64,000 bases of DNA. Source: Doryteuthis pealeii (taxonomy: Eukaryota; Mollusca; Cephalopoda; Myopsida; Loliginidae). The position numbers were made by a program, and so were the translations under genes. Under the pieces are notes generated by a model. The model was not told where the DNA came from and ran no database searches. It was given only the letters and a program-made list of their open reading frames with translations. The stretch is from assembly GCA_023376005.1 (NCBI GenBank), contig CM042152.1, forward strand, positions 82,628,969-82,692,968, given 5' to 3'. Positions 30,423-41,275 of this stretch are shown piece by piece (position 1 is the stretch's first letter; every line of letters starts with the position of its first letter).

Positions 30423-31182
30423 TGTCAGGTCGCACAAAGCGCTATGGGTATTATGTAACCCCGTACTACCTGCTCTATAGTCGGATCATCGGCGACTAAA
30501 CCGGTACCCCCACCAAGCTTGCCTAGTGAGGAGGGTGGTTAGACACCCAGTAGGACGAAAATCAAAACCTGTAAAAGGGCGTAGGAAAGCTTCCCGCTCA
30601 ATGACCATCTAGCACATTAACGCGAGAACATAGAAATACCTGGGTTGGTATCTAGGCGCGTAATAGTCTAAATAACCCCCGTTGTCTTGTGGGTATCCTC
30701 TGGATAGGAAAAGGCTAAGGGAGAAAACCCTGACAGAAATCACGGCTTGGACTCCATTAGGCAGTTCAGTATGTAAAACACTATCTGGTAACTCATGCAA
30801 CCAAACTGACGCCGAATGTATTGGTTCACCATTCCTTCATATCACGCCAGCGAGGCAGAGAGGGGGGCCCTGTCACTTGGGCAACCCAGCGCCTCCATGC
30901 ATCTTGCCCAGGCTCTTTTTTGTGCCCTGGATGGGAAACTCCTTCTACATTGTACTGTGGGCACAGCACAGGAGGTCAGCAGTTACCGGTTATAAGCCCT
31001 TTCTCGTTTGGCGTAGAGTTGGGCACCAGGGGTGACCTCCGTCGGTGAAAAAGGTGTCTTCATCTCACTGGACAGCTACCGCCCGCCTTAAGCTGGGCAG
31101 CCCTCAGCCAATTAGGTGCTGTCCCGCCACAACCTGCCTGCTTCATTGGGTGCATGTAGTTAAGGGATTTATCATAAAACCC
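30423..31182 (+). other. Probable 5' leader of the plus-strand LINE
   Basis: GC-balanced sequence, unlike its surroundings, and contiguous with the endonuclease domain. Frames are short and interrupted. The usual N-terminal part of an AP endonuclease before the SETRL-type segment is not intact. It may be LINE 5' UTR plus decayed N terminus, or an unrelated repeat. Confidence 0.4.
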
Positions 31183-32121
31183 GACTTCTCTCGTCAGGCT
31201 CATTGAAAGAAAGAGACTACACCTTTTTTCTGGCAAGGGAAGCCTCCTGGTGAAACTAGAGGGCACAGAGTTGGCTTTGCAGTCAGGAACACTTTACTGG
31301 GGGCAATAGTTCCACCTATAGGTGGCTCAGAGAGAATTTTGACCCTCCGCCTGAACTCTTCGATAGGACCTGTCCACATGGTTAGTGTATACGCCCCAAC
31401 ACTTAGCGCCCCTCAAGAAACAAAGGACAAATTTTATGATGAGCTTGAGTTGATTGTAAAAAACATCACCAAACAAGATCAACTTTACCTTCTTGGTGAC
31501 TTTAATGCAAGAGTAGGTGCTGACCACGACTCCTGGCCATCTTACTTGGGTTATCGTGGCATTGGTAGAAGTAATGAGAATGGACAACGTCTCCTTGAGT
31601 TCTGCACATACCACAATCTATGCATCACCAACTCATATTTTCAGTCCAAACCTCGTCACAGAGTTTCCTGGAGACACCCACGATCATGCCACTGGCACCA
31701 GTTGGACCTGATCATAACACGGCGCTCCGACCTCAGAAGTGCCCACCAAACTCGTGGCTTTCACAGCACAGACTGTAACTCGGACCACCCCCTCATTTGC
31801 TGTAGAGTCAAACTCCAAATGAAAAATTTCAACAGATTCAAATCAAATAGACCCCCTCGTGTGGATAGTGCCAAAGCAGCTGACCCAACCAAAGCTGCTG
31901 CCTTCCTCTGTGCCCTAGAAGAGTCTCTCCACCACCTACCACAGTGCTGCCCTGCCCAGCAATATTGCGATGGCCTACGGACCACCATCCATAACACGGC
32001 CCTGGCAGTTTTTGGCAAAAGAGTGCGTAGGTCAAATGATTGGTTCGAAGCCAATGACTCTGTATTGACACCAATCTTGGAAGAAAAAATATCGCTTCCA
32101 TTAATTACAAATCTGTGCTGA
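31183..32121 (+). pseudogene. LINE-2: AP-like endonuclease domain
   Basis: A frame starting with RDYTFFWQGKPPGE and GVGFAVRN-like sequence contains the order expected of LINE endonucleases: VSVYAPTLS, YLLGDFNARVGADHDSW (catalytic GDFN), NGQRLLEFC, RHRVSWRHPRSCHWHQLDLI, and FHSTDCNSDHPLICCRVKLQ (catalytic SDH). An extra T in the T6 run near 31222 breaks the frame before the RN segment. The domain is otherwise continuous to about 32100, where a shift separates it from the linker. This domain nicks target DNA to prime reverse transcription. Confidence 0.85.
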
Positions 32122-33470
32122 ATGACAAGACTTTACATGCCCTTAGAGCTTCAAGGAAGAAGCTACAACAAACTGCACGTCGCTGTGCTAACAGTTACTG
32201 GCTACAGCTTTGCAGCAGCATTCAATCATCTACTGAGACCGGTAATATCAAAGGCATGTACGACTGCATAAAAAGAACACTTGGACCATTCACATCGCAA
32301 AATCGCTCCTCTGAAATCAGCCTCAGGAGAAATCATAAAAGATCGATCTAAACAACTTGATCGCTGGGTAGAACATTACTCAGAACTCTACGCCAGCGAC
32401 AACACCGTTTCTGATGCAGCCCTACATCATATAGAGTGACAACCAGTAGCAGAAGTGCTAGATACGGAACCTACAACTGAAGAACTTTGCATAGCACTTA
32501 ACAGACTAGACTGTGGCAGATTACCTGGCAGTGACGGAATCACAGCTGAAATTCTAAAGTGTGGGAAGCCTATTCTCCTAGAAAAACTCCACAAGTTCCT
32601 CTGCCTATGCTGGAGTGAAAGGGTTATCTCACAAGACATGAGGAATGCCATCATCGTAACACTGTATAAGAACAACGGAGACAGGAGTGATTGCAATAAC
32701 TACTGTGGTATCTCTTTACTCAGCATTACAGGTAAACTCTTTGCTAGAGTTGCACTAAATAGACTCCAGATCCTCGCAGAAAAGACTTACCCTGAATCAC
32801 CGGCCGGTTTCAGAGTAGGAAGGTCCACTACTGACATGATCTTCTCTCTGAAGCAGCTTCATGAGAAATGTAGAGAACAGAGAAGACCACTCTACATAGC
32901 ATTTATTGACCTCACAAAAGCTTTCGACCTTGTAAGCAGGAGTGGTCTCTTCCAGTTGATAGAACGAATAGGCTGCCCCCCAAAAAACTTCTCGACATTC
33001 TTCAGTCCTTTCACATTGACATGCAAGACAACATCCAGTTTGATGGGTCCACCTCAGACCCTTTCAGCATCCGTTGTGGTGTCAAGCAGGGATGTGTGTT
33101 GGCACCCACTCTGTTTGGGATCTTCTTTTCCCTCCTTCTGCGCCAAGCTTTTGATAAAGCAACAGGAGTCTAATTTCATACAAGAACAGATGGTAATCTG
33201 TTCAATCTCAGCCGTCTAAAAGCCAAAAACAAAGGTCAAGCAATTTGTCATACGGGACATGCTATTTGCTGATGACGCAGCAGTGATAGCACACTCCCAG
33301 GAGCACCTGCAAACACTCATGGACCAGTTCACCCAAGCCTGCCAGGACTTCAGCCTGACCATTAGTATAAAGAAAACCAAGACGATGGGTCAGGGAACTG
33401 TAAATCCTCCCTCCATCACCATCAACAACTACACCCTGGAAGCCGTAAACCTACCTTGAGTCCACCATCA
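32122..33470 (+). pseudogene. LINE-2: reverse transcriptase domain
   Basis: RT motifs appear in order across several frames: RLPGSDGITAEILKCG, IIVTLYKNNGDRSDCNNYCG, ITGKLFARVALNRL, PESPAGFRVGRSTTDMIFSL, FIDLTKAFDLVSRSG (motif A) and MLFADDAAVIAHS (motif C, ADD). Then comes a SLTISIKKTKTM block. Breaks include a TGA near 32438, a frame change near 32990 before the QGCVLAPTLF-like motif B, and a shift near 33455. It is therefore not translatable as one protein. Confidence 0.88.
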
Positions 33471-34242
33471 CCGACAACCTGTCACTTGATGCTGAACTCA
33501 TTTGCCGGATCAGAAAAGCTGCCTCAACTTTTGGGAAGATCACAGCAAGAGTGTGGGACAACAGCAAGCTCACTATCCGTACAAAGGTACAAGTGTATAG
33601 GGCATGTGTTATCAGCACCCTCATGTATGGAAGGGAAATATGTACCTTATACTCCCACCAAAAGCGGCGGCTAAATAACTTCTACCTTCGCTGCCTTAGA
33701 CGTATACTGGGCATCACCTGGAGGGACAGGATCACTAACACGGCAGTTCTAGAGAGAGCTCAACTCCCCAGCTTGTGTTCTCTACTGAGACAACGTCGTC
33801 TCCGATTGCTGGGTCATGTACGTCGGGCGGATGATGGACGAATCCCGAAAGACATTCTTTATGCAGAGCTTACGTCTGGTAAAAGACAGATTGATCGCCC
33901 CCAGCTGCGATTCAAGGATGTCTGCAAGAATGATCTCAGGTACTTTGGCATTGCCCCTTCCAGCTGGGAAAATTTGGCTCAGGACCGCCCTCAGTGGTGG
34001 CAGAATCTCCGTAGAGGACTGTTCATGTCAGAAGTCACCCTGACACAACACCATGAAGCTAAGAGGTCTAGAAGAAAGCAGCGGCAACAAAGCATAGGCA
34101 CATCAACATCTTCAGGGGCAGCCTTCAAATGCGAAATCTGTGATCGAGAATGTTTTTCAAACATCGGACTTCACAGTCACAGGAGGCGCTGTAACTACAG
34201 GGGCACATAAAAACTTTATTATAGTCTTCCGAGACTGAAATG
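33471..34242 (+). pseudogene. LINE-2: C-terminal tail, zinc finger and 3' end
   Basis: A 219-codon frame holds KVQVYRACVISTLMYGREIC, YLRCLRRILGITWRDR, LRLLGHVRRADDGRIPKDIL, RPQLRFKDVCKNDLRYFGI, and a terminal C2H2 finger CEICDRECFSNIGLHSHRRR. The stop is followed by a 30-base 3' UTR (ACTTTATTATAGTCTTCCGA, then GACTGAAATGCCAATA). The same 3' end occurs in truncated copies at 36783-36926 and 43895-44260 (both minus), defining the element terminus. Confidence 0.88.
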
Positions 34243-34434
34243 CCAATACAATATACAATTCCGACAAAGAGATTGTGAAGTGTAACAAAGATAGACTTTA
34301 ATGCATGGGCACATATGAATACATCTAGGACATGAATACATATACAAAATACAAGGTACGCAGAGATATAATGAGCACATATAAGAGACAAGGTACAATA
34401 TAGAAGTATAAAGAAAATAGGACTGCGTCCTGTA
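34243..34434. other. Spacer between LINE-2 and LTR
   Basis: About 190 bases of AT-rich sequence with repeated ACAAGGTACA-like words. No gene. Confidence 0.4.
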
Positions 34435-34758
34435 TGTTACATAATCATTAGATACCTAATGATTATGACAATAGTGTAGAAATCATTATGGCGATCAGTA
34501 CAGCTGATGGCCTTGAGAGTCAGTGACAATTCTTGACCTCACTCTGACCTTGCCTTGCGGGATAAACCGTGAGAACCGGGAATCCCGATAGAAGGCCCTT
34601 CCGGTTTAAGGGTAAGCAACTCAGTTAGTTACAGTTAGAACTTAGAAGCTGAGCTAGCAAGATGTAAGGATCCGCGCGCATTGTCTGGTCTGGGGGTTTA
34701 TGAATAAAGTAACATCAAAAGTAAATCGAAGTCTTGTGTTTATTACCAAAAACTAACA
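34435..34758 (+). mobile_element. LTR of an LTR retrotransposon, copy 1 (324 bp)
   Basis: Starts TGTTACATAATCATTAG and ends AACTAACA, giving the TGTTA...TAACA inverted termini expected of LTRs. An AATAAAG signal is near 34703. Immediately after it comes a leader (GCACAGGGCTTCTGATAAG) that is also conserved after the second LTR at 52314-52646, so sequence internal to the element is retained. No gag-pol follows, and no primer site matching a common tRNA 3' end was recognised. Confidence 0.75.
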
Positions 34759-35060
34759 ATAGCACAGGGCTTCTGATAAGCAGTGATCCCCAACAGAAAC
34801 CAGACCCGGAATCCTCAATAGAAGACCAGACGAGACCTTAGACGATATACCAGACCAAGAGAGAAGATAGACGATAGAAGAAGCAAAGCCGGCCAGAAGA
34901 ATAGACGACCAGGGTAAGAAGTAAGAAGGTATATAACATATACCTATTTAGTGCCAGTAAAGAAGGGCTATGCAACACTGTAGAAGTGATGGAGAGTCCA
35001 TGAAGGAATGTCACTTATTTACGACATGCTGGGTGGCGAAGCCAACCACATAAAAGTTAT
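34759..35060 (+). repeat. LTR-element leader remnant
   Basis: Purine-rich sequence with repeated GAAGACCAGACGAGA-type words, shared in its first 120 bases with 52647-52760. Probably untranslated leader or a degenerate tandem region of the LTR element. Confidence 0.5.
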
Positions 35061-35149
35061 AGACGTAAATGTCTACCCCCCCTCTCTCTCTCTCTCGCTA
35101 TCAATTTATCTATCTTTTTCTCTTCGATTGGATATCAAATAGCTGTCGA

Positions 35150-35275
35150 CTAAAGGCGTCCCTTAGTGCTGTAATGGTTAACAAGTTAGTCTCACAGGTC
35201 CGGTACTACTGAATATCGTGTTCGATCCTCGCTGGACTCCCCATATTTGTGATTGTGTTTTAAATCCTACCCGTA
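35150..35275 (+). repeat. tRNA-like SINE head, copy a
   Basis: GCTGTAATGGTTAACAAGTT is the A-box region and GTGTTCGATCCTCGC the B-box region, about 45 bases apart. It is very similar to 35488-35612. Confidence 0.65.
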
Positions 35276-35344
35276 GGGTAAGTATTTTGTATTTTAGCAG
35301 TGGACCAAAAACAAATGTTAGGATAAATGAGATAGTATATATAG

Positions 35345-35475
35345 TTATTTACTAAGCTTAGCTTAGATGTGGCACAAGGCCAGAAGTATGGGGCACCCAA
35401 CGAGAATCGAACTCCCTAACAATGGTCTGAAAATCTTGTTCGCTAACCATTACACCGTGTGAGGCGCCCAACGAT
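35345..35475 (-). repeat. tRNA-like SINE head, copy b (inverted)
   Basis: On the minus strand: GGTGTAATGGTTAGCGAAC (A-box region), then GAGTTCGATTCTCGTTGGG (B-box region). The adjacent AAGCTTAGCTTAGATGTGGC also occurs at about 38630. Confidence 0.65.
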
Positions 35476-35487
35476 ATCATATAGATT

Positions 35488-35612
35488 TGGATCAGAGGCG
35501 TCCCTTAGTGCTATAATGGTTAGCAAGTTAGTCTCACAGGTCCGTTACTACTGAATATCGTGTTCGATCCACGCTGGATGTCTCCTGCTTGGTGTCCCGG
35601 TAAAAAGAGGAC
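35488..35612 (+). repeat. tRNA-like SINE head, copy c
   Basis: GCTATAATGGTTAGCAAGTT, then TCGTGTTCGATCCACGCTGG. It is the third tRNA-like unit within 500 bases, in the order plus, minus, plus. Confidence 0.65.
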
Positions 35613-35849
35613 TCAAACTTGGCGCTTCCCTCATTAAATAGTCAGCACCCCTAGCGGTCAAAACCTGAAAATTTTTTTTATTAATTTAATTTTTTTATTA
35701 CTGATTCATACATTTTTAAAAAATATTTTGAACACATTTTGATACATAAACTAAACTATAATATTCTAATATTTTTAGCTCCATCTTTGTTTATTCGATG
35801 TTAAATCCCATCCTATTCACAGGAAGTGAATTAATTATAATTTCAATTA

Positions 35850-36095
35850 GTACAGTGGATAGAGCACCCGCCTAGAAATCGCAATGTTCCGGGTTCCGGG
35901 TTCGATACCGGTCCCCGCCAACTCAGCATATCAGTTGCAAAGTTTGGGTAACCTGCTCTGTATGATAAAGCGGGGAGCTGACGGTAGGTGTGGCGCTCTA
36001 CCTCAGCATAAATACTCTCCCTGGTCTAGCCCTAGCAAAAAGGGGACAGATTCCCTCGCTGTTTGACTGATACTGACAAAAGGCCTCGCCGTCAT
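35850..36095 (+). mobile_element. Second tRNA-derived SINE family
   Basis: The head CAGTGGATAGAGCACCCG (A box) and CCGGGTTCGATACCGG (B box) is followed by a conserved body: GGTAGGTGTGGCGCTC, then AAAAGGGGACAGATTCCCTC, then TGACTGATACTGAC. The body matches the minus-strand block at 44580-44720 and part of 15340-15400. The TA-rich 3' end follows at 36095. Confidence 0.7.
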
Positions 36096-36309
36096 TTTTT
36101 ACTTTTTACTGTATAATTAGAATTTAATGGATTTCTCCGTTGGTGAATTATTATGAATTAGGTGAATACTGGTATTATTAACTTGTAAATTGGATCGAAA
36201 TTTGATTTATTTTTAAAGTGCTGCATTCTAACGCTATCGTGCTTTCAACAATCTCGTTACGATGTGCTATTTTTATTTGGATACTCTAATGTGCATATAA
36301 AAATGTGTG

Positions 36310-36665
36310 TTGGCATCCTTCCGTCTGCGAGAGACGATGGAGTAGTGTCCATTTTTTAAAAAATTACGTAGCCTGTGCAGGTTCATATGAAGGATGAGCT
36401 GTTACCCAAGCAGCAAATCTTCCTTCTCCACACTGTCGCTGCGATCCAAAGGAAAGGTAAGGAACCAATGCAGTTTGGCAGCGGTAGTGTCGCAGGAGTT
36501 GATGGGTAGCACTAGATTTCAGCGTGACACCACCTTAGGGACTCCGGCTCCTGATTTGTTTTGGGTGGTTCACTCCCCTTTTCCTTGTCCTAGATGGATT
36601 GCCAACCAAGGCTAAGGAGCCCCTTCTAACTCATTTGGGGGTTTATGTGAGTCGTAAGTACCCGC
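36310..36665 (+). repeat. Dispersed repeat R4, copy 1
   Basis: Collinear with 45235-45650. It starts CCTTCCGTCTGCGAGAG, contains AATGCAGTTTGGCA, GTGTCGCAGGAGT and TCCGGCTCCTGATTTGT, and ends in AGATGGATTGCCAACCAAGG. The class is unknown, and no frame is conserved between the two copies. Confidence 0.75.
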
Positions 36666-36782
36666 AATCCTACTACTGTCGGTGTTCCTGAAAAGTTCAA
36701 AATTCACCGAATGTTACCCACTCCTACAGTCCTAAAGAAAGCCGAAGAGAGCAACAGCCGAAAAGGTTTGGACTATAATAAT

Positions 36783-36914
36783 AATTTATTGGCATTTCAG
36801 TCTCGGAAGATTATAATAAAGTTTTTGTGTCCCTGAAATTACAGCGCCTCCTGTGACTGTGAAGTCCGATGTTTGAAAAACATTCTCGAACACAGATGTC
36901 GCATTTGAAGGCTG

Positions 36915-36926
<12 letters not shown>
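36783..36926 (-). pseudogene. LINE-2 3' end, severely 5'-truncated copy
   Basis: The reverse complement matches the last 145 bases of LINE-2: zinc-finger codons, the CTCCTGTGACTGTGAAG complement and the GACTGAAATGCCAATAAA end. Its 5' truncation meets an (AAT)n tract. Confidence 0.85.
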
Positions 36927-36958
<32 letters not shown>

Positions 36959-37117
36959 TGATGATGATGCGGAAGGATTGAAACCATTCAGAACACTGCA
37001 CTGCTGCAATCTGCCAGAATACTCAGAAGAGTCCTGGAGACTTGAGGAGACTTGCTGTCACTCAGACTCCAGTGAAAGACCATCAGCTAACACTGATGTG
37101 AAAACTCAAAAGGAGTA

Positions 37118-37165
<48 letters not shown>
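36927..37165 (+). pseudogene. Restriction-endonuclease LINE 3' end, copy 4, between AAT tracts
   Basis: Only the last 140 bases remain (GGATTGAAACCATTCAGAAC, then AGAGTCCTGGAGACTTGAGG, ending AAAAGGAGTAAATAATAAT). It is preceded by (AAT)n(GAT)n and followed by about 40 bases of AAT. The triplet flanks on both sides repeat the pattern seen in the other copies. Confidence 0.85.
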
Positions 37166-37170
<5 letters not shown>

Positions 37171-37414
37171 TTGGTTGGTTTTAATGGCCTGTCAACCTGT
37201 CTGGGGATATTCTATATCTAGAGGCTTGGGAATAGCGTACATTGTACGTTTGTATGGACAGTCACGCAGTTGTATGATTTTAAGTATTCCTATCTGATAC
37301 TAATAATGTATAAATAATTATGTAGGGGAGAAAAATAGATAAGGCCGAAATATTGTATAATTAGAATTTAATGTTATCGCCGTTGAAAAAATCATAATGA
37401 AATAGGTGAACACT

Positions 37415-37418
<4 letters not shown>

Positions 37419-37480
<62 letters not shown>
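37419..37480. repeat. (GA)n microsatellite
   Basis: About 62 bases of uninterrupted GA. Purine/pyrimidine asymmetry could permit triplex formation. Confidence 0.98.
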
Positions 37481-37482
<2 letters not shown>

Positions 37483-37792
37483 TTTCCCATGGATAAAGGG
37501 AGCTCGTTCGTGGTCACACGTGTCTACGACCCCAGAATCCGTCTCAGTCTCTTTTACTTCTGTTCTTGGAAAAATAGAGACACTGTTTCTCGCCTCGCCA
37601 TTGAAACGCAAATCTCACTTGGCTGTGACCATCAAACCCAAGGAAGTTGTTTACCGTTTTTGTACCCCTTTCACATACTGCATGTTCAAAGAATAATATG
37701 TGAATATTCCATCTTTTGTGTAATATTTTGTTGTATGTACATTATGTATATATTAAATGTTTCTATATGTGTAAATGAGCTTATCTTCGGCT

Positions 37793-38320
37793 GGGGCGTT
37801 AGAATGCACCGACTGCACCTCTGCAGAGGGATAAGACTCCCCCAATGGGGCCACCTGTTGGCCGTGGGTGGCGACCCGTGATGCTTAAGGATAGAACCCA
37901 GGTGGATGAGTAGTTCATGACATGCAATACTCCACTTTGGCCCTATCTTGGACTAGACGGGCGGTCGGAGAGGCCCCCTCCGATCAATCTGCTGGTCACG
38001 TCAATCCCTAGCACCTATATGATTTTCCCAACCCTATTGCCCTTATGGCAAGCCCCGACCCTTTTTATCATATGGGTGCTAGAAAGCGGTGGCTGCGGGT
38101 CTACATGTCCTGGGAATGACGTTAAACTCTATTTGATGGTGAGGTTCCAGTTCTGGAGGTCCACTCTGACCCGGAGTGGTAGTACCTGTTAGGGTCCCAT
38201 CTATGGGTTAAATAGAAAAATGTATTTATAAAATTAAGAATTGATTTATTTCAAAACTTTATCGGCATTAAATGACCCACTGAGGTTGATATGCCGTAAA
38301 ACAAAACAAACAAAACAAAC
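37793..38320 (+). repeat. S1 family repeat, reference full-length copy
   Basis: Runs from GGGCGTTAGAATGCACCGAC through GGGATAAGACTCCCCCAATG, GGCGACCCGTGATGCTTAAG, GACGGGCGGTCGGAGAGGCC, GTCCTGGGAATGACGTTAAA and GACCCGGAGTGGTAG. The tail contains AAATGACCCACTGAGGTTGA, then TATGCCGTAAAAC and (CAAA)n. At least eight copies lie in this window on both strands. The tail resembles the 3' end of the RNase H LINE at 43370-43425, which suggests mobilisation by it. Confidence 0.8.
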
Positions 38321-38439
38321 AATGAGCTTATCTTGTTTTTCCCTCTGTTTATTCAGTGTTAGGTTATCGTGATTATTAGTCTTTGGTGAGTGAAGACTCG
38401 GCTAAATATCATTCCTACTACCAAGCACTCCAATACTGG

Positions 38440-38580
38440 TAGGTATTTACCCAACCTGTTCGTAGGATGTGACACAAGGTCGCAAGTGTTGGGCATCTAG
38501 CGAGGATCGAACCCGCTAATCAATAATGATAGATCTGCGAGACTAGCTTGCTAACTATTACAAGTGAACATCCTCTAAAT
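38440..38580 (-). repeat. tRNA-like SINE head, copy d
   Basis: On the minus strand: TTGTAATAGTTAGCAAGC, then CGGGTTCGATCCTCGCTAG. The downstream ATGCCCAACACTTGCGACC parallels the other heads. Confidence 0.6.
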
Positions 38581-38967
38581 GTGTTGATTCCATGATTTGC
38601 GCCAGGGGTTGTACTTATAATTATTTACTAAGCTTAGCTTAGATGTGGCACAAGGCCAGAATAATTATAACAAGACGTATTTTAACGGAGGTAATGGACA
38701 CACGTGCTTACACATTGGTTTACTTCACTGAACAGAATGATACAAGGAGGAATAAAGTCTAAGGAAAAGCGAATTACGCACCAATTCTAATGGGTAATTT
38801 ACCACGTAGTTCTGGAAACGTGACTTACAGCTTCATATGCTCAAGGGACTATTTTAGTTGGTAAATCTCAACAGGCACTCGTTCCTTTTTAACCGCCAAA
38901 ACAAAACTGAAAAACAGCAGAAAACACAACTAAATCCGAAATTCAATGAAGACCTAAATTTCAAAGA

Positions 38968-39140
38968 AAAATGATGTGAGAATACCCGGTCCCCACTCCT
39001 GCACCTTCGTTGCACAATGTCCAGACCCCAACGTTGTGATGTTCTGTGTTGGCCGATTTGAAGGGCACGAGTCAGAGACAGGTTCACAAGGATTAAAAGA
39101 AAAAAAACAAAAAACAAACAACACAAAGTCTGTTAATATG
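38968..39140 (+). repeat. Dispersed repeat family R3, copy 3 (partial)
   Basis: Contains CACCTTCGTTGCACAATGTC, CAACGTTGTGATGTTCTGTG and GGGCACGAGTCAGAGACAGG. It stops before the second half present in the other two copies. Confidence 0.7.
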
Positions 39141-39234
39141 ACGTTGATGGAAGAGGAAGTTGTGACACTTGTGCAGTTTGTAGTGGACTATGTCAGCTGA
39201 CAAGAAGTTGTTATTAGACTAAGTCGAATTACTG

Positions 39235-39580
39235 GTATTGTGTTAGTATAGCATTCAATTCTAAGTCTAACAACAACAAGAAAGGAATTAATATTTCCTC
39301 TAATTCAAACAATTTATTGGCTATACATAAAATAACAAACAACAATATAAAGTCCTTCCTGTATATAAAGTTGAGTTTAAGGGACTTACTGGCGCGTTGG
39401 AGAAGATATCTTAGGGTGATTTTTTTGAGCCCCTGAATTCGTTGCCTCGTGGTGGAATCTGTCCGACCACTTTTTGGATATTGCGCCAAAACTCTGGGCT
39501 ATCACGTGATTGGTATATCCAATCACAGAGCCTCTCCCTCACTCACTCTATATACAGGAATAACCATTTTACTGACCCAA
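39235..39580 (+). repeat. Dispersed repeat R5, uninterrupted copy
   Basis: Starts TATTGTGTTAGTATAGCATT and continues without break through TCTAACAACAACAAGAAAGG into the AATATAAAGTCCTTCCTGTA block and CACTCACTCTATATACAGGA. It provides the unoccupied site for the 814-bp insertion at 23185-23998. Confidence 0.7.
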
Positions 39581-39672
39581 CACTGGCTTCACTGGCTAAT
39601 TTCTACCTCTGCTGCTACTGTCGTTACCACCATCCGACTGCCGACCGAAAACTAACTTTTTAGCTGGAACTA

Positions 39673-39675
<3 letters not shown>

Positions 39676-39712
<37 letters not shown>
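39676..39712. repeat. (TA)n microsatellite
   Basis: Uninterrupted alternating TA at the right edge of R5-associated sequence. Confidence 0.97.
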
Positions 39713-39717
<5 letters not shown>

Positions 39718-40018
39718 CCACCCCACCATCTCCTTGACCTGACTAGCCTTTTTTCGGCACATAATGTCATCCCCTGATATTTTTTGTTTGTTTGAAATAA
39801 CTAGCACTAGATAATCAAAAGTCCGCGTAACCAAATTTAAACAAATTAGCAATGAACAATTAACAGAAATAAACCATCTCTAGACATTTTGACTCAGTGG
39901 GGATATCAAATATCTTCCTATTTCTCCTTTTTATTTATTTATCCATTCCTTTTAATTCCTTGGTCATTTTATCACTCGTGTTTACACACATGATTCACTA
40001 TCTCCTATCTACATACGG

Positions 40019-40021
<3 letters not shown>

Positions 40022-40058
<37 letters not shown>

Positions 40059-40061
40059 AGT

Positions 40062-40107
<46 letters not shown>
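40022..40107. repeat. (TA)n microsatellite, two tracts
   Basis: Two TA tracts are separated by TTATTAGTCT. Tyrosine/isoleucine frames through it are artefacts. Confidence 0.97.
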
Positions 40108-40114
<7 letters not shown>

Positions 40115-40730
40115 TACACACATGATCCGCTAGATGCATTCTGCACCTATGGATCTTACCGGAATGCATAGTGTCACAATGAAAATACAACAAAAACGAA
40201 ATTCAAAATACAAGTAAAAACCAAAACTCAAGGAAACACGAAAATTATTGGAAAAATTAGAGATTAATTACCTTCCCTTGGCACCAGGGGCCGAAATCGC
40301 CAATATACGATATTAGCTCCTAATTAGAATCCCATGACTAAGTCCTTTATAGTGTTGAGCAGATACCAGCAAGACATCTAATTCAGTCGCTCCCTATACC
40401 TCCCAAAAATCAGCAGATAAGTCTGGTCGCAGACGCCATTAAGTTTGCAATTTGTACCTTTCTGAATATATGTTTTTTTTCTAATCTTCAAGTGTTGTTG
40501 TTATCTTCTTCATCCGAGTTTAATTGCATATTTCTTAACCAGGGAAATTCTATGAGGGCCAGCAAAAACATCATAAAATACATCTACCAACATTCGAAGA
40601 ACTTGTTAACCGGACTCACACAGAGAAGTATCGCAAATGACAACACAAGACCTCTTACAGGCCAACAGAAGTTAACAGTAGAAAGTAATAAAATTGTAAA
40701 AAAAAAAAAAAATAATCAGATGGGCCTAGA

Positions 40731-40733
<3 letters not shown>

Positions 40734-40781
<48 letters not shown>

Positions 40782-40886
40782 TAAACAAACAAACTACTGC
40801 TTAATAATAAAACAAAAAAGGGTAGGCTAAACCTGGAATGATAATCAGACATTGCTGAACAGAAACACACACATAAACACACATAA

Positions 40887-40931
<45 letters not shown>
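40734..40931. repeat. (CA)n microsatellite pair
   Basis: Two CA tracts (40734-40780 and 40886-40930) flank a 100-base spacer, AAACAAACAAACTACTGC to CAGACATTGCTGAACAG. That spacer is repeated at 41310-41405, so CA plus spacer is a duplicated module. Confidence 0.9.
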
Positions 40932-40933
<2 letters not shown>

Positions 40934-40959
40934 GAGAATTTGGAAGATATCACCAGTCA

Positions 40960-41132
40960 TACGATCCTAGCAACAAGCTAACAGCTCCAAACTTTCAGAA
41001 ATCTTCTGACGAAGGGATCTTTATCTCGAAATATCAATAATAAATCAAAGGTAAACAAACAACACCATAGTTACCCCATCTTTTTCTTTACACTTGCATT
41101 GTAATAGCCTTCAAAACCAACCACCAAACCAA
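40960..41132 (+). repeat. Duplicated block D, copy 1, with hammerhead-like core
   Basis: Nearly identical to 41622-41806 (AGAAATCTTCTGACGAAGGG, ATCTTTATCTCGAAATATC, TAATAGCCTTCAAAACCAAC). It contains CTGACGA-A-GGGAT-CTTT-ATCTC-GAAA: a CUGANGA core, a 5-bp stem with one G-U pair, and GAAA, with one extra A. The AACC-type tail suggests a LINE-mobilised element. Confidence 0.7.
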
Positions 41133-41156
41133 AACGTCTTTGGTATAAAATAACTT

Positions 41157-41275
41157 AACAAAAAGACCTACTGTATGGTGAACTAGTGGAGGGCACCCGA
41201 CCGGTAGGGAGACCACGCCTACGCTTCAAAGATGTCTGCAAGAGAGACCTGAAGACATGCCGCATCGACATAGAC
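41157..41275 (+). pseudogene. LINE C-terminal fragment
   Basis: Reads LLYGELVEGTRPVGRPRLRF then KDVCKRDLKTCRIDID, matching the conserved RPQLRFKDVCKNDL segment of LINE-2. It is cut on the right by a CA microsatellite, into which the frame simply continues as TH repeats. Confidence 0.8.

Noticed and set aside
31339..34210. Active LINE
   Set aside because: At least four frame breaks and a stop interrupt endonuclease and reverse transcriptase.
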